Positions 26,329 to 35,204 of a DNA stretch of 64,000 nt are shown here, one piece after another (the first letter of the stretch is position 1; each line of letters opens with the position of its first letter). The position numbers and the translations under genes were made by a program. The DNA is from Gemmatimonadota bacterium (GTDB taxonomy: Bacteria > Gemmatimonadota > Gemmatimonadetes > Gemmatimonadales > Gemmatimonadaceae): NCBI GenBank assembly GCA_020161135.1, contig JAIUOB010000001.1:62001-126000 (forward strand), read 5' to 3'. Below the pieces are notes generated by a model. It made no database searches. It had not been told where the DNA came from and saw nothing but the letters and a program-made list of their open reading frames with translations.

Positions 26329-29300
26329 ATGTCGGTGCATCTCGCCAGCGGCTCCCTGCACGATGACCACGTCGGCTCACCGTTCGCCCCGCGAGACGCC
26401 TGCGGCGTGGGCTTCATCGCCCGGCAGAGCGGCGAGCGGACGCACGAGGTCATCGCGCTGGCGTTGGAGGCGGCCGCGCGCCTCGCGCACCGCGGGGCAT
26501 CGGCCACCGACAGCAGCGCCGATGGCGCGGGGCTCCTCACGCAGATCCCGCGGCGACTCTTCCTGCTGGCCGCCTCGCGACTGGGCATCAACCTCCCCGC
26601 CGACGCCGGCATCGCGGTGGGCATGTGCTTCCTGCCGCCCGAACCGCAAGCCTGCGCGCAGGCCATGTCGTTGGTGAGCGATGTGTTGCTCGGCGATGGA
26701 CTCCCGGTGCTTGGCTGGCGCGAGGTGCCGGTCAATCCCGAGCTGCTGGGCGCGTCGGCGCGGGCCGCCATGCCGGCCATTCGGCAGGTGCTCATCGCGC
26801 GGCCGGCCGGCGCGGACGATGCCACGTGGGAACGGCAGTTGTATCTTGCGCGCCGCGAGATGGAGCATCGCGCGCTCGCGCGCGGCCTCGAGCCGTTCTA
26901 CATCTGCTCGCTCTCCTGCCGCACAGTCGTGTACAAGGGGCTGCTCACCGGTGGGCAGTTGGGCGACTTCTTCCCCGACCTGCGCGACCCCGCGTTCGAA
27001 AGCGCCATCGCGGTGTTCCACGAGCGCTATGCGACCAACACCATGCCGCGCTGGGAGCTCGCACAGCCGTTCCGCATGCTCGCGCACAACGGCGAGATCA
27101 ACACGCTGTGGGGCAATCGCAACGCCATGGCGATGCGCGGCACGTTGTTGGACGCGCCCGACTTCGGCACGCTGGCCGAGCGCCTGCGCGACCCCATCCG
27201 GCCGCGCGGCAGCGACTCGGCGAGCCTCGACAACGCGCTCGAGCTGCTCGTGCGCGCGGGGCGCTCGCCCGTGCACGCGACGATGATGCTGGTGCCGCAG
27301 GCATGGGAGAAGTTCCCCGACGTCGAGCCCGCGGTGAAGGCGTTCTACGAGTACCACCAGTGCGTCATCGAGCCGTGGGACGGGCCCGCCGCCCTCGCCT
27401 ACAGCGACGGCGTGCAGGTGGCCGTCTCGCTCGATCGCAATGGCCTGCGCCCGTGCCGCTACAAGATTCGCGCCGACGGCATGGTGGTGGCCGGCAGCGA
27501 AGTGGGCATCGTCGACTTCGACCCGCGCGATGTGGTCGAAACGGGGAAGCTCGGCCCTGGCGGCGTGTTCCTCGTCGACACCGAGGGACGTCGCATCGTG
27601 CGCAACATGGCGGCCAAGCGCGAGGTCGCCACGCGGCGTCCGTATGCGAAGTGGATCGCGCAGCGCATGGCGACGTTGCCGCCCAGCGACGGCGCCGAGC
27701 CCCTGGTGCGCTCGAGCGACCAGTTGCGCGCCACGCAGCAGGCCTTCGGCTATGGGCACGAGGATCTCCGCCTCGTACTCGAGCCCATGGCCACCACCGC
27801 GGCCGAAGTCGTGTGGAGCATGGGCGACGATACGCCGCTCGCGGTGCTCTCCACGGGCGCGCCGCCGCTGTACAGCTTCTTCCGGCAGCGCTTCGCGCAG
27901 GTCACCAATCCGCCCATGGACTCGCTCCGCGAGAGCATGGTGATGTCGTTGCGCATGCACCTCGGACGTCGCGGCTCGCCGTTGGTGGAGAAGCCCGGGT
28001 ACGCGCGCATGCTGCGCATCGAACATCCGGTGCTGCTGCCGGAGGAAATGACCGCGCTGCGCAGCTTCCCGCAGTTTCCCTGCGCGACGCTCGACGCCAC
28101 ATACAACGCCCGGTCGCGCAGCGAGGCGCTCGAGGCCACGCTCGACAGCCTGTGCCGCCGCGCCGAGGTGGCCGTCCGCAGGGGCGCCCGCATCCTCGTG
28201 CTCAGCGACCGTCGCGTAAGCGCCGATCGCGCGCCGATGCCGGCCCTGCTGGCGCTCGGCGCCGTGCGCCAGCACCTCGTGCGCACCGGGCTGCGCGCAC
28301 GCGTGGGCCTCGTGGTCGAGGTGGGCGACGCCATCGAGCAGCATCACATGGCCACGCTGTTCGGCTACGGCGCGGAGGCGGTGCACCCGTGGCTCGCCAT
28401 GGAGACCGTGGCGACACTGTTCGCCGAGGCGCACGGCAAGGCCGACGCTGACACCGAGCGCCCGGGGCCGGCCGCGGCGCAGTCCCGCTACCGCACCGCG
28501 GTCGAGAAGGGCTTGCTCAAGGTGCTCGCCAAGATGGGCATCTCCACCCTCGCCTCATACTGCGGGGCGCAGACCTTCGATGCGTTGGGCCTCGGCGCCG
28601 ACGTGATCGACCGCTGCTTCGCGGGCACCAGCTCGCCGCTGGGTGGCCTGTCCATGCGCGAGCTGAGCGAGGACGTGTTGCAGCGGCATCGGCGCGCGTT
28701 CACGGCCGACGGCGCGCCGGCGGGCCACCTGCCCGACCACGGGCGTGTCCGCTTCCGCAAGGACGGAGAATCGCACGCGTGGGCGCCGCAGACCGTGCTC
28801 GCGCTGCAGCAGTCGGTGGGGAGTGCCCGCGCGACGCGTGCCGGCACCAGTGCCGACGACGCGTGGCGCACGTTTGCCGAGCGTGCCGCCGGTGGTGCAC
28901 CGGCCACCGTGCGCGACCTGCTCTCGCTGCGCCCCGCGACGCCCATCCCGCTCGACGAGGTCGAGCCGATGGAGGCGATTCGCGCCCGTTTCATCTCGAG
29001 CGCCATGTCGCTCGGCGCACTCTCACCGGAGGCGCACGAGACGCTGTCGATCGCGATGAACCGCATGCAGGCGCGCTCCAACTCCGGCGAAGGCGGCGAA
29101 GACCCGGCGTTCTACGCGGCCACCGGCGGTGATCGGCGCGACAACCGCATCAAGCAGGTCGCGTCAGCCCGGTTCGGCGTCACCACCGAGTACCTCGTGC
29201 GCGCCGAGGAGCTCGAGATCAAGATCGTCCAGGGGGCCAAGCCCGGTGAAGGCGGCCAACTGCCCGGGCACAAGGTCACCGAGCTCATCGCGCGGCTCCG

Positions 29301-30927
29301 CCACTCGACGCCGGGCGTCGGGCTCATCTCGCCGCCGCCGCATCACGACATCTACAGTATCGAAGATCTCGCCCAACTGGTGCAGGACCTCAAGACGGTC
29401 AACCCGCAGGCGCGCATCGGCGTGAAGCTGGTGGCCGAGAGTGGTGTGGGCACGGTTGCGGCGGGCGTGGCGAAGGCCTTTGCCGACTACGTGCTCATCG
29501 CCGGCCACAACGGAGGCACCGGCGCGAGCCCGCTCTCCAGCATCAAGCATGCGGGCTCGCCGTGGGAGCTGGGGTTGGCCGAGGCGCAGCAGGTGCTGGT
29601 GCAGAACGGCCTGCGGCATCGCATCGAGGTGCGTGTCGACGGTGGGTTGCGCACCGGGCGTGACGTGGTCATCGCCGCGCTCCTCGGTGCGGAGTCGTTC
29701 GGCTTCGGCACCGCACCGCTGGTGGCCATGGGGTGCGACATGGCGCGCCAGTGCCACCTCAACACCTGCCCCACCGGCATCGCCACGCAGCGCGAGGAGC
29801 TGCGCGCGAAGTTCCGCGGCACCCCCGAGCAGATCATCGCGTACTTCTCGCGCGTGGCCGAGGACGTGCGCACGGAACTCGCCCTGCTCGGCGCGCGATC
29901 GCTGCAGGAGATCACCGGCGCGGTGGAGCGCCTCCAGCGGGCCGAGCGCCCCGAGCTGCCGCGTTCGACGATGCTCGACCTGTCGCTCGTGCTCTCGGCC
30001 CCCCGACGCACCGACGAGCCGCGTCGCCGCACGGTCGAGCGCAACACACGTCACGGCGTGCAAAGCCTCGACGCCGAGCTGCTGCGGGATGCCGCGCACA
30101 CGGTGGCGAACGGCACACCGTTCGCCGGCGCGTACGCGGTGCGCAACCACCACCTCACCGTGGGCGCGCGCCTCGCCGGTGCACTGGCCGATCGCTTCGG
30201 GGAAGCGGGGCTGCCGGCCGGCACGGTGCGCCTCACCTTCAACGGGAGTGCGGGACAGAGCTTCGGGGCGTTCGCGCTGCGCGGCATGCGCCTCACGCTC
30301 GAGGGCGAAGCCAACGACTACGTGGGCAAGGGACTCGACGGGGCCGAGATCACGGTGCGACCGTTCCGCAACGCGCGCTATCGCGGTGCGAGCCACCTGA
30401 ACATGATCGTCGGCAACACGGTGCTGTACGGCGCGACCGACGGCCTGCTGCTGGCGGCCGGACAGGCGGGCGATCGCTTCGCCGTGCGCAACTCCGGCGC
30501 CTGCGCCGTGGTCGAGGGCGTCGGCAACCACGCCTGCGAGTACATGACGGGGGGCATCGTCACGGTGCTCGGTCGTGCCGGACGCAACTTCGGGGCTGGC
30601 ATGTCCAACGGCGTCGCGTATGTCTTCGACGAGTCGGAGACGTTCGCCGGACGGCTCAACCACGAGATGGTGCTGCTGGCCGATCTCGACGCCGATGACA
30701 CGGTGCTGGTGAACGCGCTGCTGCGACTGCACATCGCGCGGACCGGGAGCGCACGGGCGCGCTGGATCCTGGACGACTGGGAGCACCAGCACGGGCGCTG
30801 GCGCAAGGTGAAGCCACGCGGTGCGGTGGAACACGTCACGCGCATTCGCGATGCCTGGCAGCCACGCCTCGCGACGCTGCTGGCCGAAGAGCAGGAGTTG
30901 TCGGGCGGGGTGATCAGCGCACGCTGA
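26329..30927 (+). CDS. gltB: glutamate synthase large subunit
   Basis: The product has 1532 residues. The N-terminal glutaminase domain has its nucleophile at Cys25 (D-A-C-G-V-G-F-I), implying removal of a 24-residue propeptide. The FMN/synthase domain contains N-S-G-E-G-G-E-D-P, Q-G-A-K-P-G-E-G-G-Q-L-P-G and the 3Fe-4S motif C-x5-C-x4-C (C-D-M-A-R-Q-C-H-L-N-T-C). The GXGXG beta-helix domain closes the protein. It makes two glutamates from 2-oxoglutarate and glutamine. No gltD small subunit follows: the next gene converges 36 bp away. It may be ferredoxin-dependent or use a distant GltD. It diverges from the ADOP operon across 194 bp. Confidence 0.95.
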   Translation: MSVHLASGSLHDDHVGSPFAPRDACGVGFIARQSGERTHEVIALALEAAARLAHRGASATDSSADGAGLLTQIPRRLFLLAASRLGINLPADAGIAVGMCFLPPEPQACAQAMSLVSDVLLGDGLPVLGWREVPVNPELLGASARAAMPAIRQVLIARPAGADDATWERQLYLARREMEHRALARGLEPFYICSLSCRTVVYKGLLTGGQLGDFFPDLRDPAFESAIAVFHERYATNTMPRWELAQPFRMLAHNGEINTLWGNRNAMAMRGTLLDAPDFGTLAERLRDPIRPRGSDSASLDNALELLVRAGRSPVHATMMLVPQAWEKFPDVEPAVKAFYEYHQCVIEPWDGPAALAYSDGVQVAVSLDRNGLRPCRYKIRADGMVVAGSEVGIVDFDPRDVVETGKLGPGGVFLVDTEGRRIVRNMAAKREVATRRPYAKWIAQRMATLPPSDGAEPLVRSSDQLRATQQAFGYGHEDLRLVLEPMATTAAEVVWSMGDDTPLAVLSTGAPPLYSFFRQRFAQVTNPPMDSLRESMVMSLRMHLGRRGSPLVEKPGYARMLRIEHPVLLPEEMTALRSFPQFPCATLDATYNARSRSEALEATLDSLCRRAEVAVRRGARILVLSDRRVSADRAPMPALLALGAVRQHLVRTGLRARVGLVVEVGDAIEQHHMATLFGYGAEAVHPWLAMETVATLFAEAHGKADADTERPGPAAAQSRYRTAVEKGLLKVLAKMGISTLASYCGAQTFDALGLGADVIDRCFAGTSSPLGGLSMRELSEDVLQRHRRAFTADGAPAGHLPDHGRVRFRKDGESHAWAPQTVLALQQSVGSARATRAGTSADDAWRTFAERAAGGAPATVRDLLSLRPATPIPLDEVEPMEAIRARFISSAMSLGALSPEAHETLSIAMNRMQARSNSGEGGEDPAFYAATGGDRRDNRIKQVASARFGVTTEYLVRAEELEIKIVQGAKPGEGGQLPGHKVTELIARLRHSTPGVGLISPPPHHDIYSIEDLAQLVQDLKTVNPQARIGVKLVAESGVGTVAAGVAKAFADYVLIAGHNGGTGASPLSSIKHAGSPWELGLAEAQQVLVQNGLRHRIEVRVDGGLRTGRDVVIAALLGAESFGFGTAPLVAMGCDMARQCHLNTCPTGIATQREELRAKFRGTPEQIIAYFSRVAEDVRTELALLGARSLQEITGAVERLQRAERPELPRSTMLDLSLVLSAPRRTDEPRRRTVERNTRHGVQSLDAELLRDAAHTVANGTPFAGAYAVRNHHLTVGARLAGALADRFGEAGLPAGTVRLTFNGSAGQSFGAFALRGMRLTLEGEANDYVGKGLDGAEITVRPFRNARYRGASHLNMIVGNTVLYGATDGLLLAAGQAGDRFAVRNSGACAVVEGVGNHACEYMTGGIVTVLGRAGRNFGAGMSNGVAYVFDESETFAGRLNHEMVLLADLDADDTVLVNALLRLHIARTGSARARWILDDWEHQHGRWRKVKPRGAVEHVTRIRDAWQPRLATLLAEEQELSGGVISAR

Positions 30928-30963
30928 CGCGCGCGCCGAAGGGCACGCGGCGGCGCGTGTGCG

Positions 30964-32352
30964 TCAGCGACGGCCGAGCAAGGCCGCCGCGCGCTCCCGC
31001 ACCATCGAGCTCGGATCGTCGAGGAGCGCGGTGAGCGTCGCGCGAGCGGCGCCGCCGTGGCCGGCGGCGAGGGCACCCATGGCCGCGAGCCGCACCTGCA
31101 CATCATCCAGGCTGTGACTCGGCGACTGCGCCAGCGACTCGAGCTTGGCGCGTGCGCGCGGCGTGACCACGTGCGCGAGCGCCGTGATCATCTCGAGACG
31201 CGTCTCGAGAGCATTCTCCTCCTCGAGCGCCAGCATGACGCGATCGGGGAGCGGGTCGGAGTCGGGCGCCGCGAACACGATGGCCAGCGCGCGATTGCGC
31301 ACTTCGACACTCGGATCGAACAGCACCGACTCGAGGCGTGCCAACGCACTGGGTCCACCGATCTGCCCCAGGGCCACCACCGATGCCTGCCGCACGCGCG
31401 CATCCGGATGCCGCAGCAGCCGGCTCAGTTCGGGAATCGCGCTGACGGTACGCGTCTCGCCCAGCAGCCCGGCCGCATTGCGCACCACGTACCACGTATC
31501 GTCGGCCATGTGCCGACGCGCCACCTCGGCGATGGTCGGCAGCGAGGCGCAAAGATCGTAGAGGAAGCGCCGATCGGCGGCTTCGGTGGCGGCGACGAGC
31601 TGCGAGAACGTCGCCTCGGCACCGGCCAGCCCCGCGCGCGTGAGCAGCGCGAGGCCATCGTCATACCCGACGCCACCCTCCATGAGCTGTTCGACCGCGA
31701 GCTGCAACGCTGACGGCGTCGCGAGGCGCATGAACTGCGCGTCATCGCCGGCCGAGAGCAACAGGCGACAGACCGAAAGTCCGTCGCCACGCGCCACCGC
31801 AGCCGCGAGCTGATCGTCGAGCGGTGCGTTCGGTACGTTCGGCGCGCTCACCGCCGCCACGGGCTCGACCCGCGGACGCTTGGTGACCTGTTCGACGATG
31901 GCCTGCACCTCGACGGCCCGCATCCCCGGCGGTGTGGGACGCAGTGCGACGCCCCAGGCGTGCAGGCGCACATGGAAAATCGACAGTGCCTCGGCCGTCT
32001 CGACGATGCCACCGGCCACCACCGACGGCTCCGCGGCGAGGATGCCAGCCAACTTCATGAACTCGCTGTCAGAAATGCTGGTCGCGATATCCATGGCCTC
32101 GATGCCGTGCGCGAGCATTCGTTCGCGCAGCAACTGTGCCCCTGCGCCGGCGGCGTCGGTGTCAGGCACATCGAGGGCCGACGCGGCGATCGTGACCGAG
32201 CCGACGCGGGCAAGGGCGCACAGGCGCCCCACGCTGGCGAGGATGTCGGGCATCGGCGCCTTCGCGCGCAGCTGCTCGATGAGCAGCGCAAGCGCCGCGG
32301 CATACACCAACTCGAGCGGCAGACCGACTCCGGGTGAGGGACGACGGAACAT
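30964..32352 (-). CDS. HEAT-repeat protein
   Basis: The product has 462 residues from the ATG at 32352; an in-frame TTG at 32376 is an alternative. The N-terminal 150 residues are helical with no family I recognise. The C-terminal half (about 270-460) contains HEAT repeats such as A-A-G-L-L-G-E, L-L-R-H-P-D-A-R-V-R-Q-A-S-V-V-A-L-G and L-L-D-D-P-S-S-M-V-R-E-R-A-A-A-L-L-G. No signal peptide, so likely a cytoplasmic scaffold. It lies 74 bp downstream of a large outer-membrane protein gene on the same strand and converges with gltB. Confidence 0.7.
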   Translation of the reverse strand: MFRRPSPGVGLPLELVYAAALALLIEQLRAKAPMPDILASVGRLCALARVGSVTIAASALDVPDTDAAGAGAQLLRERMLAHGIEAMDIATSISDSEFMKLAGILAAEPSVVAGGIVETAEALSIFHVRLHAWGVALRPTPPGMRAVEVQAIVEQVTKRPRVEPVAAVSAPNVPNAPLDDQLAAAVARGDGLSVCRLLLSAGDDAQFMRLATPSALQLAVEQLMEGGVGYDDGLALLTRAGLAGAEATFSQLVAATEAADRRFLYDLCASLPTIAEVARRHMADDTWYVVRNAAGLLGETRTVSAIPELSRLLRHPDARVRQASVVALGQIGGPSALARLESVLFDPSVEVRNRALAIVFAAPDSDPLPDRVMLALEEENALETRLEMITALAHVVTPRARAKLESLAQSPSHSLDDVQVRLAAMGALAAGHGGAARATLTALLDDPSSMVRERAAALLGRR

Positions 32353-32426
32353 CCGGTCCCGCGCATCACTCGGCAAGAGGGGCGCGCAGGACCTTTCGTC
32401 ACTGCCTCACGGGCACGCGCCGCGCG

Positions 32427-35069
32427 TCAGAGCGGTGCGCCGAGGTAGATGTCGGTGCGCCAGCCCTTGGAGGGATACAGACCGCGCGCGAAGTCGAGGC
32501 GCAGCAGGCCATCCAGCAGACCGAAGCCGAAGCCGGCGCCCCGCTGTGGCTGCACCTGCCCGAACGTCTTGCGACTCCCTGCCCACCCGATGTCGTAGAA
32601 GAGCACCGTACGCGCAAAACCGCTGCGCGTACCCAGTTCGCCGCGCGCGAGCCAGAAGGCATCGCCGGACTGCGTCCCGGGGAACTGTCCGCGCACCGTG
32701 CGCAGGCCGCCAGCGTACCAGTGACGCTGCACCGGCACGCGTCCCGCCGAGCTGCCGATGGCACCCGTGAGTGCCGTCGACACACGACCGATCGGACGCG
32801 ACACGGTGGACTCGATCGACCCACGTGCGAACTCGTACGTACCGGTCGCCGCTTCCAGACGCGTGATGCTCTCGAGGCGCAGGCCGCGTGGCCGTTCGAC
32901 CAGTAGGCGCGACCAGCTCACCGATGCGCCGGCCAGCGCCGACGGCTCGGCGATGAAGTTGGGCGCAAACCGGCGATCGCTGAATGCCCGCGCGAGCGAG
33001 AAGGTGTTGACGACATCGCTGTCGCCCGCGGTCCACTGCCGCTCGAGGAAAAGCCGCATGTCGAGCGCGCCGCGACGCTGCTCGCGCACCTCTCCCAGCT
33101 CCACTCCCATCGTGCGGTAATAGAAGCCCTCGTCGCGGCCGTACAGAATCGCCGGCAGCGAGGCGCCGAAGGTGAGCGCCCCCGCCCATTCGGGATTGGT
33201 GGCCGCGAGCCGGTGATAGGCTCCCAGCCGCACGGTGCGTGGACCGGCGCTGCGCGAGAGTGTGAGCTCGCCGTTGGCGTGCAGGTCGGCGTGTCCGATG
33301 CGACCGATGCCGCGCAGGGTGTAGCCGGCCCCCAGCTCACTGGTCGCGCTCAGCCCCACGGACAGCCCCTCCACGCGGTTGTAGCGCATCAGGTCCGTGC
33401 CGGTGCGCAGCGTGGGCAGCTTGGGACTCCAAGGTGGCTGCAACGACATGCTGAGCGCATCGAGCAGTTCCTGCTGCGTCGCGAGGTCGAAGATGTCCTT
33501 CTCGCTCGCCTCGACCGGCGGCAGTTCCGGCGCCGACTGGAGCTTGGTCATGTCGCACGGCAGGTCATACGCGATCTTCACCGCGCCTTCGTAGCGCTCC
33601 TCGACGCGCGTCCACACGCTGTCGGTGGCGCACTGCCGCACCTTGGCGCGGCCGTAGATGGCGGCCTGCACCGAATCGCGGCGCGCCTGGCGCGTCGAGT
33701 CGGTCTTCCCGCCCCCCACGCCCATCGACACGGTCATGTTGCTGCCGCCGCGGTCGACGGCCAGCGAATCGGCGCGCGCGCTGTCGCCCGCCGCAAAGCG
33801 ACTCCGCGTGGGCGGCAACGGCGCGAGCGTGAAATCGCCGTCGACATCCTCGTACGTGAACTTCTCGTCGATGCGGAAGGGGATGCGCATGAACATGATG
33901 TCGGCGCTCGCGGTGGCGCTGTGCGCGCGCGGCAGCCAGAACTTCCCCTTGTACAGCGCGTACTCCACCGTGATGCCGTCGAGCTTGGCGCGCATGGGCC
34001 GCATGGTGGCGGTGATCCAGGCGGGCGGCTTGTCGTCGTCTTCGGGATGTCCATCCTGCTGGCGCGCCACCCGCGCGCGCTCGATGCTGTCCTTCACGTA
34101 CAGGTCGCGCGGCAGGCGGGCACGCATCAGCGAATCCCGCAGTGGACGCATCTGCGCGTTCTCGGCGTTCTCGCGATCGGTCTCCTCGACCGCCGTGGTC
34201 CAGATGTCGATCTCGGCCGAGAGGCGATATGCGGCGCGCACGAGCTGGCCGCCATCCCGGTCGAACCAGAACGAGCCGACGAAGGTGCGCCAGCTGGGCG
34301 TGCGCGCGGTGATGCGCAACTCACGGAGCCGGATGACGCGCGCATCGGGGAGCGTGATGTCGGCGGAGTCGCCCAGTTCATACCGGTAGAAGCGCTCGGC
34401 ACCGCGGGCGAGCGGGTGGATGACCTCGCGCTCGTCCACCTCGGTTTTCACCATGCCCATGTCGGACGATGGGAACCACAGCTGTTCGCGTCCCGGGAAG
34501 TACGGGATGGAGACGGCGGAGACCATGTCGCCGCGCACCTCCTTCGCCATGGGGACGGTCATGCGCGAGCCCACGGGGCGCACGCGCACGCCGATGTCAC
34601 GGCGCCACGCGATCTCCGCGACATTGTCGCCCTGGAAGAGCAGCTTCTCGAGGCCCAGGCGGCGCGCCCCCATGCCAAGGGACATGCGCTGCGTGCTGGT
34701 GGCGCGGTAAGCGCGCAGGGCACTGTCCTGCTGTTCCCGGGCCTCGCGCGCCCGCGCGAGAATGGCGCGTGCCTCGGGGGTGTCGAAGGCGGTGGTCGCG
34801 GCGGCCTCGGTGAGGGCGGCGCGGCTGGCACTATCCCCACCCAGCCGCCGGCGGTTCATGCTGCGGGCGTCACGGGTCACTTCGCGAATCTGGCGCCGCT
34901 CGTCGGCAGAGATGCTGTCGCGGGGCGGCTGTCGGGTGGCGCGCGCCGTATCGCGCGCCGAGCGCGGATTGCGTGACGGCTGGGCGGACGCCAGCAGCGG
35001 CGCGCCGGCCACGACGAGAGGGACCGCAAGGTGCAGAATACGAGCGAAGGGCCGCCGCGAAGCGCGCAT
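32427..35069 (-). CDS. outer-membrane beta-barrel protein with a novel N-terminal domain (paralog 1)
   Basis: The product has 880 residues from the ATG at 35069, with a Sec signal ending at L-A-S-A-Q. A periplasmic region carries conserved segments I-P-Y-F-P-G-R-E-Q-L-W, I-H-P-L-A-R-G-A-E and L-R-I-T-A-R-T-P-S-W followed by F-V-G-S-F-W-F-D. The C-terminal 350 residues are a BamA/TamA-like barrel (Y-N-R-V-E-G-L-S-V-G, then G-G-L-R-T-V-R-G-Q-F-P-G, and F-Y-D-I-G-W-A-G). The layout recalls the DUF5686 family of Bacteroidetes, which I infer from motif order only. A second copy lies at 45549-47759. The gene diverges from an M20 amidohydrolase. Confidence 0.75.
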   Translation of the reverse strand: MRASRRPFARILHLAVPLVVAGAPLLASAQPSRNPRSARDTARATRQPPRDSISADERRQIREVTRDARSMNRRRLGGDSASRAALTEAAATTAFDTPEARAILARAREAREQQDSALRAYRATSTQRMSLGMGARRLGLEKLLFQGDNVAEIAWRRDIGVRVRPVGSRMTVPMAKEVRGDMVSAVSIPYFPGREQLWFPSSDMGMVKTEVDEREVIHPLARGAERFYRYELGDSADITLPDARVIRLRELRITARTPSWRTFVGSFWFDRDGGQLVRAAYRLSAEIDIWTTAVEETDRENAENAQMRPLRDSLMRARLPRDLYVKDSIERARVARQQDGHPEDDDKPPAWITATMRPMRAKLDGITVEYALYKGKFWLPRAHSATASADIMFMRIPFRIDEKFTYEDVDGDFTLAPLPPTRSRFAAGDSARADSLAVDRGGSNMTVSMGVGGGKTDSTRQARRDSVQAAIYGRAKVRQCATDSVWTRVEERYEGAVKIAYDLPCDMTKLQSAPELPPVEASEKDIFDLATQQELLDALSMSLQPPWSPKLPTLRTGTDLMRYNRVEGLSVGLSATSELGAGYTLRGIGRIGHADLHANGELTLSRSAGPRTVRLGAYHRLAATNPEWAGALTFGASLPAILYGRDEGFYYRTMGVELGEVREQRRGALDMRLFLERQWTAGDSDVVNTFSLARAFSDRRFAPNFIAEPSALAGASVSWSRLLVERPRGLRLESITRLEAATGTYEFARGSIESTVSRPIGRVSTALTGAIGSSAGRVPVQRHWYAGGLRTVRGQFPGTQSGDAFWLARGELGTRSGFARTVLFYDIGWAGSRKTFGQVQPQRGAGFGFGLLDGLLRLDFARGLYPSKGWRTDIYLGAPL

Positions 35070-35136
35070 GCAGAACGGAGGTCGAGTGATGGCACGTGAG
35101 AACGCAGTCACAGTACGGGGCCCGCGCGGGAGCGGT

Positions 35137-35167
35137 TTCCGCAGTCGCAACGTAACTTCCGCAGTCG
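35137..35167. promoter_or_regulatory. direct repeat TTCCGCAGTCG in a divergent promoter
   Basis: TTCCGCAGTCG occurs at 35137-35147 and 35157-35167, exactly 20 bp apart, about two helical turns. It lies between the divergent barrel-protein and M20 genes, about 37 bp before the GTG start of the latter. This could be a two-site activator or repressor target. Confidence 0.4.
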
Positions 35168-35204
35168 AACCCCCGGCCGCCGCTTTCGTTTCAGGAGATT
35201 CGCC

